Translations under genes and position numbers: made by a program
Shown: in pieces, positions 1 through 6,163 of the stretch
Numbering within the stretch: the first letter of the stretch is position 1
How the letters are laid out: each line of letters starts with the position of its first letter
Notes under the pieces: generated by a model
Told to the model about the DNA's origin: nothing
The model's database searches: none
What the model saw: the letters and a program-made list of their open reading frames with translations, nothing else
NCBI GenBank assembly: GCA_964518575.1
Contig: CAZFGW010000026.1
Location: 1-9,465, forward strand
Direction: 5' to 3'
Length of the DNA stretch: 9,465 nt
From: MGBC163016 sp964518575
GTDB taxonomy: Bacteria; Actinomycetota; Coriobacteriia; Coriobacteriales; Eggerthellaceae

Positions 1-40
1 TTCGGAGGCTTCCTGACTGACATCTCGATGGGCATATTGT

Positions 41-98
41 CTACATCTATACCCATCCAGTTCCAGATTTAATGCGTTGCTGGTTATGAATGGTTCAG
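41..98 (-). repeat. Dispersed repeat, copy 1 (core plus short body)
   Basis: Read on the minus strand, positions 41-58 are GGATGGGTATAGATGTAG, identical to the core of copy 3 at 1114-1131. The next 40 or so bases (59-98) align without gaps to the reverse complement of the copy 3 body at about 60% identity, for example the shared GGTT near 93-96. The body stops where copy 2 begins, so the two copies lie in tandem with cores 58 bp apart. The hairpin seen in copies 3 and 4 is not preserved here; only a CATCTCG at 21-27 may be a remnant. Positions 1-40 hold nothing else I can support. Confidence 0.75.
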
Positions 99-150
99 CC
101 CCTACATCTATACCCAGACGTTGTTCGTCTTGGAATATCATCGATTACGA
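99..150 (-). repeat. Dispersed repeat, copy 2 (core plus short body)
   Basis: On the minus strand, positions 99-116 are TGGGTATAGATGTAGGGG, identical to copy 3 at 1117-1134. The body (117-150) is diverged but keeps the same spacing: 26 nt after the core both copies reach GATTACG (143-149 here, reverse complement 1083-1089 in copy 3). Homology fades after about 150. The copy ends only about 35 bp before the permease start, so it lies in that gene's leader or promoter region. Confidence 0.75.
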
Positions 151-184
151 AGAGCGAATGAATCGAAATGGCTAATATGGGGGC

Positions 185-1033
185 ATGGATCTTTTCACGC
201 TCATCATAATCTCTGTGATTGTCGGTATCGTGGTTGGCATGCTCTCGGGTCTTCTGGGCATCGGCGGCGGCACGATTCTGGTCACGGTCTTCAAATTGGC
301 GTACGGGCTACCTGCGCTTGCCTCAACGGCGACGTCTATGTTCACGATCATCCCTACGTCGCTTTCGGGTGCGGCAACCCATATCAAAAACAAAACATGC
401 ATTCCTCGGTTTGGTATTGCGGCGGGTCTTGGCGGTGCGCTCACATCGCCTGTCGGCGTTTGGCTTGCAACACTTTCGCCTGAATGGCTTGTGATGGTCG
501 CAGCGGCAATCATCATCGGCTATTCGGCGCTCACCATGATCGTGAAGGCGGTGCAACTATGGAAGAAACAATCACGGAAATCTGTGGGGCATGACGGAAA
601 TGTGAACGGCAATGCTTCACGTGAAACATCCGTTCAGGTTACTTCCTCCCCAGATCAACATGCGGGCGCGAAACCAGTCATGATATCGGCGGCTATCGGG
701 CTTGTTGCGGGCGTGCTTTCTGGATACGTGGGATTGGGCGGCGGATTTTTGATGGTGCCCATGATGATGCAGCTGCTCCACCTTCCCATGCGGCAGATTT
801 CTGGAACGTCGCTCATCGGTGTTCTTATCCTTGCCATTCCGGGAACGATCACGCAGGCGATGTTGGGAAACGTTGATTGGGCTGTTGGATTGAGCGTATC
901 TTTGGGCGCAATTCCTGGGGCGTATTTTGGATCGAAATTGATGCCGAAGGTTCCAGAGATTGCCCTTCGGTTCGGGTTTGGAATATTCCTGTTCATCGCC
1001 GCATCGTTATTGGCGATCGAGCAAATCATGTAA
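185..1033 (+). CDS. TSUP (TauE/SafE) family membrane permease
   Basis: This is a predicted polytopic membrane transporter of 282 residues, a usual length for the TSUP/TauE-SafE family (PF01925), whose members move sulfite, sulfonates or other small organic anions across the cytoplasmic membrane. The two internal repeats are visible: GMLSGLLGIGGG at residues 18-29 and GVLSGYVGLGGG at 176-187, each opening a set of about four hydrophobic helices. Between them, residues about 125-163 form a hydrophilic linker, expected to be cytoplasmic. ATG 185 is the only reasonable start, because the in-frame ATG at 158 hits a stop after five codons (158-175). The ribosome site is poor: a run of G at 179-183 lies too close to the ATG. 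That mini-ORF ending 10 nt upstream could couple translation (inference). The gene is flanked by inverted copies of the dispersed repeat. Substrate cannot be inferred; no sulfur or amino-acid gene is adjacent. Confidence 0.9.
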   Translation: MDLFTLIIISVIVGIVVGMLSGLLGIGGGTILVTVFKLAYGLPALASTATSMFTIIPTSLSGAATHIKNKTCIPRFGIAAGLGGALTSPVGVWLATLSPEWLVMVAAAIIIGYSALTMIVKAVQLWKKQSRKSVGHDGNVNGNASRETSVQVTSSPDQHAGAKPVMISAAIGLVAGVLSGYVGLGGGFLMVPMMMQLLHLPMRQISGTSLIGVLILAIPGTITQAMLGNVDWAVGLSVSLGAIPGAYFGSKLMPKVPEIALRFGFGIFLFIAASLLAIEQIM

Positions 1034-1052
1034 GGACGCAACGGCAAAATAC

Positions 1053-1151
1053 GTTTGGGATAGACGTATTACAGCTAACCGTGCGTAATCAATTACAAAT
1101 CAAATACGGAAATGGATGGGTATAGATGTAGGGGCGAGATTCATCTCGCCC
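1053..1151 (+). repeat. Dispersed repeat, copy 3, with perfect terminal hairpin
   Basis: This is the clearest full copy, together with copy 4 at 8904. It starts with GTTTGGG (1053-1059), runs through a body containing GCGTAATCAATTA, reaches the core GGATGGGTATAGATGTAG (1114-1131), and ends in a perfect 9-bp hairpin, GGGCGAGAT (1132-1140) and ATCTCGCCC (1143-1151) with a 2-nt gap. Copy 4 aligns over the whole length at about 70% identity in the body and nearly perfectly in the core. It lies between the convergent ends of the permease and glycosyltransferase genes. The hairpin has no T-run on either strand, so it is not a classical terminator, although it could still slow RNA polymerase or protect a 3' end. 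Confidence 0.85.
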
Positions 1152-1170
1152 GCCAATGCAACAACGACGA

Positions 1171-2475
1171 CTACTCGTCGAGGTCGAGGCGGATCTGACT
1201 GGTCATCCCCGGATCGATATTGCGGGACGGATCAACGGGATTCGCACTGACCGATACATCCTCGGCGGTCACATCCTGGTTCAACAACGCCGAACGCACC
1301 AACGCGGTCGTGAGCGTGGTATCGCTATCGAGACGATCCATGATCTGCGGCCATATCTGCTGGAACTCGAAATAGTTCGCACAATTATCCTGGGCATAGC
1401 GGGTTGCCTCACCCATAGCCTCTTTCGCAGCGCGTCGATACGCCTTCTTATCAGGACGCACGAGCGACCGCAGAATGGCGGTCATCGTGATGCGATTGCG
1501 CAGCCCCCGCTCCAAAAACGGACCCGGATAGGGCTCGAGCGATTGCGGCGTGATCTTCTGAAGGTCAATGAGAGAATAACTGTATTCCAACTTCGCATGC
1601 TCGTAGAGCCAGCGGAAGATATCCTGACGGAACCGACTTCCCTCATGTTTGGTCTTCGGGGGAAGATGACGCAACTGCCACTTGTTGTCGAACCAAATGT
1701 CAGACCCATACATGCGCAGGTCGAGCATGTAGTCAAGATCTTCGCCGCGCGGAATCCACGAATCGAATGCGAGCCTGCGGAACGCCTCTTTGTGTATCGC
1801 GAGGCATCCTCCGCACACATGATTGCTGCGCGAAAGACGCGGACCCTCCATCGCCGTGCGGATCCAATCGTTGAACGCGCTACCCTGTTGCCAGAACCGG
1901 TTGTACCAACGGTCTTCCCATTTGGAATAGTACGAACCCTGGTCGTTGATATAAAAGCCCGTCTTCGCAAGGATGGGAATACCGTTGCGGGTAAGCTTTC
2001 CGAGTCCATACATCGATTTCTTCATGAAATCAGGGTCTTCGATCACCTCGTCATCATCAAGATAAATGACCGCATCGAACCCCATCGCATTCGCCACGAC
2101 AAGCCCCAGATTGCGCACAGCTCCGTAACCGCGCAGCCCGATCTGATGGTTCACGTTCTGAATGCCCAGCTGCTCCATCCGATCGCGGATAATCTCAAGC
2201 TCAAGCGCGCCGATGGTTATGACATTGAGCGAGGGATGCTGCGCAACAACAGCGCGAACCTTCTCCACGGCATCGAGTTCAATGGATCGGTCAGCCGCAA
2301 CCAAGATGATGATAAGTCCAACGTCGTTGACCGATTCGAGCGAAGAAAGACAACGACCAAGCTCACCTTGGTCGTTGATATCTGTTGTATGGTCGTAATT
2401 GCTGACCACACCCTTGATCTCATTTCTACGCCGAACAGCAGAAATGAACGTAGGTATGATAACAGCCGGGTTCAA
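1171..2475 (-). CDS. GT-A fold glycosyltransferase (family 2-like)
   Basis: This predicted cytoplasmic or membrane-associated glycosyltransferase has 434 residues. The first beta strand VIIPTF is at residues 5-10. The metal and nucleotide-sugar binding acidic motif is YLDDDEV at 138-144. An acceptor-side region CGGCLAIHKEAF follows at 221-232, then GEDLDYMLDL at 244-253 supplies the acidic pair E245 D246 expected as the catalytic base region, and LRH at 268-270 may supply a late metal-binding His. Residues from about 285 to the end are helical and probably accessory. No membrane segment is seen. The likely start is TTG at 2475, because strand 1 begins immediately after it and an in-frame TAA lies only two codons upstream; a weak AAGAAG precedes it. 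It directly follows the membrane-protein gene at 2482-3129, so one transcript is likely. Donor and acceptor are unknown; an envelope glycan or glycolipid is a guess. Confidence 0.85.
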   Translation of the reverse strand: MNPAVIIPTFISAVRRRNEIKGVVSNYDHTTDINDQGELGRCLSSLESVNDVGLIIILVAADRSIELDAVEKVRAVVAQHPSLNVITIGALELEIIRDRMEQLGIQNVNHQIGLRGYGAVRNLGLVVANAMGFDAVIYLDDDEVIEDPDFMKKSMYGLGKLTRNGIPILAKTGFYINDQGSYYSKWEDRWYNRFWQQGSAFNDWIRTAMEGPRLSRSNHVCGGCLAIHKEAFRRLAFDSWIPRGEDLDYMLDLRMYGSDIWFDNKWQLRHLPPKTKHEGSRFRQDIFRWLYEHAKLEYSYSLIDLQKITPQSLEPYPGPFLERGLRNRITMTAILRSLVRPDKKAYRRAAKEAMGEATRYAQDNCANYFEFQQIWPQIMDRLDSDTTLTTALVRSALLNQDVTAEDVSVSANPVDPSRNIDPGMTSQIRLDLDE

Positions 2476-2481
2476 AGCTTC

Positions 2482-3129
2482 TTAGCTGTCGACGACGATG
2501 GTTACTTTAGCTGCCGCCTGTCCCACTTCCTCAAGAGTTTCCGGATTGTATGCCACGAAAGCTGCGGTTGCGGGATACGTGCCAGCGGCAAGATCCTGGG
2601 AAAGCGAAATGGTCTCGATGAAGCTGTCGGGCTTGATGCCGCCGGACTGATAAACAACTTCGCCATTGCTATCCAAGGTGATCGTAACGCGCATGACGTA
2701 CTTGTTGTTGGGAACGTTCTCAATATAAGCAGTACCCGGGCTGGTTCCATTCTCAAACTGGATAACGCTTGCAATGGAGATATTGAGCATGCCCTCTTCT
2801 ACGATGCGGTTAAGTTCCGCCTTGATCTCCTCGGTAGTCTTGTAAGGAGCCTGACCGCCTTGGGCCTGATCGTCGAAGAAGTCATCTCCGCCAGCGCCGA
2901 ACCACCAAACGCCAACGCCGATAGCAACAACGAGCAACACGCAAAGGATAGCGATAAAAATGTTGCGCTTCGTGTGGTCTTTAGGTTGCTGAACAACGTA
3001 TTGAACCGTTACTCCAGCAGGGTATTGTTGACCGTATGGATGATTTCCCGGACCCTGCATTCCTGAAGCGGGTTCGTATGCGTCATAGGGGTTATGAGCA
3101 TGCGAACCAGTATTGTTGTTTTTCCTCAT
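2482..3129 (-). CDS. Single-pass membrane protein with Gly/Pro-rich N-terminus
   Basis: I do not recognise a named family. The 215-residue protein has three parts. Residues 1-54 are polar and rich in Asn, Gly, Pro, Tyr and Gln, and probably cytoplasmic. Residues about 55-78 are one hydrophobic helix (core FIAILCVLLVVAIGVGVWWF), preceded by the basic stretch KDHTKR, so the C-terminus should face outside. After an acidic linker, residues about 97-215 form a predicted beta-rich extracytoplasmic domain with Ig-like character, ending in regular strands around LAAGTYPATAAFVAYNPET and AAKVTIVV. Similar C-terminal modules occur in small surface or cell-envelope proteins of Gram-positive bacteria (recall, not verified). 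The start ATG at 3129 is preceded by GAGGAAG at a good distance. The TAA stop at 2482-2484 is in the same frame as the glycosyltransferase that follows after 6 nt. Confidence 0.8.
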   Translation of the reverse strand: MRKNNNTGSHAHNPYDAYEPASGMQGPGNHPYGQQYPAGVTVQYVVQQPKDHTKRNIFIAILCVLLVVAIGVGVWWFGAGGDDFFDDQAQGGQAPYKTTEEIKAELNRIVEEGMLNISIASVIQFENGTSPGTAYIENVPNNKYVMRVTITLDSNGEVVYQSGGIKPDSFIETISLSQDLAAGTYPATAAFVAYNPETLEEVGQAAAKVTIVVDS

Positions 3130-3420
3130 TGTCGCTTCCTCGGTTGTTCGCTATTTTTCCGACGTTACTAGTCTCATCATACCTAAGTACAATATATTAA
3201 CCGTTTCCTGCCCATTTTTGCAATAATTCCTCAGAAGATGTCAACATGTAATACGCGAGTTGCCGGCGCTTTCCCCCCGTACAACCGCCTTGCAATTCCT
3301 TGTTTTTCATGGCGAAGGGAAGGGCGCGCTCGAAGTGTTGCGTCCGCGGCGAATAAGACTGCCTCAATATATGGTATAAGCCTGCTGGCAACGACGAGCA
3401 TTTAGTGTATCGTATCTGCT
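3130..3420. other. Divergent intergenic region, no supported gene
   Basis: This 291-bp stretch separates the minus-strand membrane-protein gene from the plus-strand sensor kinase gene and should hold both promoters. For the minus gene, TATGAT at 3181-3176 is a possible -10 box about 47 nt before the ATG, without a clear -35. The kinase side has an extended -10 at 3372-3380. A 64-codon minus-strand frame (3197-3391) crosses the region, but it opens with TTG, has no ribosome site and no recognisable motif, so I leave it uncalled. No RNA gene or repeat was recognised. Confidence 0.5.
3372..3380 (+). promoter_or_regulatory. Candidate extended -10 promoter of the sensor kinase-purB unit
   Basis: TGGTATAAG fits the extended -10 pattern TGnTATAAT with one mismatch. 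Its position would place the transcript start near 3387, about 34 nt before the kinase ATG. No good -35 is seen 16-18 bp upstream, which is acceptable for an extended -10 promoter. This is a pattern match only. Confidence 0.4.
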
Positions 3421-4803
3421 ATGAACAAAAAGACGCGCCCAACAACCTTGGAAGTCAAAACGCTCGACAGCAAGTACCGCTTGCGCCATATGTTGCCACG
3501 CATGCTTTCGCTGGAAATGTTGGCGGGACTCATTGCGCTCATTGCCATCATCGCCATGTTCATGACGCTGAACTCGGTCACCATCTCCATTCCCATCATC
3601 GTGATCTCGGGAATCGTTTTCACGCTGAGCGTGGCGATCATCATCAGGTTACTGCTTGACCCCGACTCTGTCCGGGCGCGTCAGACGGACTCCATGCTGC
3701 GTCTCTCAAGCGAGATGGTCGACCTGACAGCGAACGGTCTTGATGCGAAAGCTGCGCAGAGCATTTGCGAGCTGCTACTGCCGAGCACGGCCGCTATTGC
3801 CGTTGCCATCACTGACCGCGAGGCAATTCTCGGTTATGCGGGTTATTTGGCGTCGGAAAACCCGGAGGGCTCTGCCATCAAGACGCAGGCAACCCACGCG
3901 GCAATTGCTGACGGGGTGGCACGCTTCATCTATACCGCTGAAGAGATCGGCTTTCCCTACGTTGATTCCGAGATCAAAGCCGCCATCATCATCCCCATCA
4001 AGATCGGACACGAGATCAGGGGCACGCTCAAGTTCTACTATAAGAATGCGAAGAAGATCACGGAGACGCAGAAATCCATCGCGCAGGGCTTCGGCGTCCT
4101 CCTTTCCACCGAGGTGGCGGCATCAGAACTCGAAGGCCAGCGCAAACTCGCTACGTCCATGGAGCTTAAAATGCTCCAGAATCAGATCAACCCGCATTTC
4201 CTCTTCAACACGATCAACACGATTGCATCGCTCATCAGAACCGATGCCCCGAAAGCGCGGCTGCTGTTGCGCGACTTCGCCGTCTTCTATCGCTCGATGC
4301 TGGAGAACTCGCAAGACTTGATCCTTCTCTCACGTGAGCTCGAACAAACACAGCGCTACTTCTCGTTCGAGGTTGCCCGCTTCGGCGAAGACCGCCTTTC
4401 CATGAACGTTGCGCTGGGAAAGCACAAGGACAACATCGAAGCCATGCTCGTCCCCTCGTTCCTTTTGCAGCCGCTCGTTGAGAATGCGGTCAAGCACGCT
4501 ATGCCCACCGAAGGAAAGCTGTCGATATCCATCACGGCTCTTGTAGAATCTGATGATGTGCTGGTGAACGTGATCGATGACGGCGTGGGCATGGATGCGC
4601 ACACGCTGCAAAACATCATGCATCCCGATTCGCAAACCGGACTCGGCATTGCCGTCAAGAACGTCAACGATCGCCTACACGGATATTACGGTCCGCGCGG
4701 CGAGATGACCATCGTTTCCGAAAAAGGCAAGGGAACGCGGGTAACGCTGCGTTTCCCCGACGAAGCGCAGAAGTTCGACATCAAGGAGGAACTGGATGAT
4801 TGA
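3421..4803 (+). CDS. LytS-type membrane sensor histidine kinase
   Basis: This 460-residue protein is a histidine kinase of the LytS/YehU class (His_kinase PF06580 plus HATPase_c). Two hydrophobic helices at about 33-50 and 57-79 form the membrane anchor with almost no external loop. Residues about 95-235 look like a GAF-type sensory domain, as in LytS. The phospho-acceptor motif QINPHFLFNTIN carries H259. The ATP-binding motifs follow: N box PLVENAVKHA (351-360, N355), G1 DDGVGMD (386-392), G2 GLGI (407-410) and GKGT (436-439). All key residues are present, so it should be active. The start ATG 3421 is the first possible one (an in-frame TAG lies at 3403-3405) but has no Shine-Dalgarno. LytS kinases normally pair with a LytTR response regulator, and none is in the window; instead the gene overlaps purB by 8 nt. 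Its signal is unknown. Confidence 0.92.
   Translation: MNKKTRPTTLEVKTLDSKYRLRHMLPRMLSLEMLAGLIALIAIIAMFMTLNSVTISIPIIVISGIVFTLSVAIIIRLLLDPDSVRARQTDSMLRLSSEMVDLTANGLDAKAAQSICELLLPSTAAIAVAITDREAILGYAGYLASENPEGSAIKTQATHAAIADGVARFIYTAEEIGFPYVDSEIKAAIIIPIKIGHEIRGTLKFYYKNAKKITETQKSIAQGFGVLLSTEVAASELEGQRKLATSMELKMLQNQINPHFLFNTINTIASLIRTDAPKARLLLRDFAVFYRSMLENSQDLILLSRELEQTQRYFSFEVARFGEDRLSMNVALGKHKDNIEAMLVPSFLLQPLVENAVKHAMPTEGKLSISITALVESDDVLVNVIDDGVGMDAHTLQNIMHPDSQTGLGIAVKNVNDRLHGYYGPRGEMTIVSEKGKGTRVTLRFPDEAQKFDIKEELDD
4783..4789 (+). promoter_or_regulatory. Strong ribosome binding site of purB inside the kinase gene
   Basis: AAGGAGG lies 6 nt before the purB ATG at 4796 and within the last codons of the histidine kinase gene. 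It fixes the purB start despite the overlap (ATGATTGA, where the kinase TGA is 4801-4803). The arrangement predicts that ribosomes ending the kinase gene help start purB. Confidence 0.85.
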
Positions 4804-6163
4804 TCGATACACCCGACCCGCAATGGGAAAAATCTGGAAGCTTCAGAACAAATTCGACATCTGGCGCGAGATCGAAGTGCTCGCCTGCGAAGCGCAAGCT
4901 GAGCTGGGTCAGTGCGGCATCACCCGCGAGGAAGCGCAGTGGATCCGCGACCATGCCGCCGCTGATGCCGAGCGCATTTCTGAAATCGAGAAGATCACCA
5001 ACCACGATGTGATCGCTTTCACCACGAACATGGCGGAGAACATCGACGCCGACATACCCGAAGGCGAGGAAAAGCCGAGCCGCTGGGTTCATTACGGCAT
5101 GACCTCTTCTGACCTAGGCGACACGGCACTCAGCTATCAGATCGTCCAGGCGCTTGACATCATCATCGCCGACACCAAAGAGCTTGGCGCCACGTGCCGC
5201 AAGCGTGCGCTTGAACTGCGCGACACGCTCTGCGTGGGACGCACACACGGTATCCATGCCGAGCCAATGACCTTCGGCATGAAGTTCGGCAGCTGGGCAT
5301 GGGCGCTCCACCGGTGCCTCATTCGTCTTGAGCAAGCGCGCGAAGTTGCTGCCGTCGGCGCGATATCGGGCGCCGTTGGAACCTACTCAAGCATCGATCC
5401 CTTCGTCGAACAATACGTATGCGGAAAGCTGGGGCTCACCCCCGACCCGCTGTCCACGCAGGTACTCGCCCGTGATCGCCATGCTCAGGTGGCAGCGGCA
5501 CTCGCCGTGACTGCCTCCACACTCGAGAGCATCGCCATGCAGGTGCGCCTCTTACAGCAATCCGACGTCATTGAGGCGGAGGAGCCATTCACGAAGGGAC
5601 AGAAAGGCTCCTCAGCGATGCCGCACAAACGCAACCCGATCACCGCAGAGCGCATGTGCGGAATGGCGCGCATCGTGAAAGCGAACGCGCAGGTTGCTTT
5701 CGACGACGTTGCCCTGTGGTACGAGCGCGACATCTCCCACTCGAGCGCCGAGCGCGTTGCGCTGACGGACAGTTTCATTGCACTCGACTACATGTTCGGG
5801 AAGATGCAATGGATGCTCGAAGGGCTGCAGGTTTACCCCGCAAAGATGGAGCACAACCTGTGGCGCACACGCGGGCTCATCTTCTCCAGCAAGGTTCTTT
5901 TGGCGCTGGTTGATGCGGGGCTTACCCGCGAAGATGCTTATGTGGTCGTGCAGCGCAACGCCATGCAGGTGTGGGAGGACATCCAAAACGCTCTTGAGGG
6001 TCCAACGTTCAAGGAGCGCATCTTGGCTGATGCAGAGGTGCAGCGCCTCATGGACGAGGGCAGCCTTGACGCGGAGAAGATCGATGCCATCTTCGATCCG
6101 CGCGCATTCTTAACGCGTATCGACCCCATCTTCGACCGGCTCGAGGACATCTCCTTCAACTAG
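4796..6163 (+). CDS. purB: Adenylosuccinate lyase
   Basis: This cytosolic enzyme of the fumarase/aspartase superfamily (EC 4.3.2.2) acts twice in purine synthesis: SAICAR to AICAR plus fumarate, and adenylosuccinate to AMP plus fumarate. The 455 residues are slightly longer than typical bacterial PurB proteins of about 430. Conserved regions are visible: NHDVIAF at 69-75 with H70, HYGMTSSDLGDTA at 99-111, GRTHGIHAEPMTFG at 148-161 with the catalytic H151, and the lyase signature GSSAMPHKRNP at 271-281, the mobile loop with the catalytic Ser. The protein is complete and the motifs intact. ATG 4796 is preceded by AAGGAGG. The gene overlaps the upstream sensor kinase by 8 nt, and its last 54 nt overlap the convergent Ser/Thr kinase gene. 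No other purine gene is nearby, so expression probably depends on the kinase promoter. I see no terminator after it. Confidence 0.97.
   Translation: MIDRYTRPAMGKIWKLQNKFDIWREIEVLACEAQAELGQCGITREEAQWIRDHAAADAERISEIEKITNHDVIAFTTNMAENIDADIPEGEEKPSRWVHYGMTSSDLGDTALSYQIVQALDIIIADTKELGATCRKRALELRDTLCVGRTHGIHAEPMTFGMKFGSWAWALHRCLIRLEQAREVAAVGAISGAVGTYSSIDPFVEQYVCGKLGLTPDPLSTQVLARDRHAQVAAALAVTASTLESIAMQVRLLQQSDVIEAEEPFTKGQKGSSAMPHKRNPITAERMCGMARIVKANAQVAFDDVALWYERDISHSSAERVALTDSFIALDYMFGKMQWMLEGLQVYPAKMEHNLWRTRGLIFSSKVLLALVDAGLTREDAYVVVQRNAMQVWEDIQNALEGPTFKERILADAEVQRLMDEGSLDAEKIDAIFDPRAFLTRIDPIFDRLEDISFN

Noticed and set aside
1..72. Open frame from the window edge to TAA, possibly the tail of an upstream gene
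   Set aside because: Only 23 codons, and it reads through the core of dispersed repeat copy 1, so it is probably non-coding.
1132..1151. Repeat hairpin as an intrinsic terminator between the convergent genes
   Set aside because: The stem is strong but no T-run follows on either strand, and the same hairpin occurs at 8977-9010 outside any gene end. It is a part of the repeat.
1156..3066. A 636-codon open frame on the plus strand
   Set aside because: It runs antisense through the glycosyltransferase and the membrane-protein gene and across their junction. Its product is rich in Arg, His and Ile without any recognisable domain, while the minus-strand frames carry clear motifs, a membrane segment and a ribosome site.
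3197..3391. 64-codon minus-strand frame in the divergent intergenic region
   Set aside because: TTG start without a ribosome site, no motif, and it occupies the space where both divergent promoters must lie. The inner ATG version of 37 codons also lacks a ribosome site.
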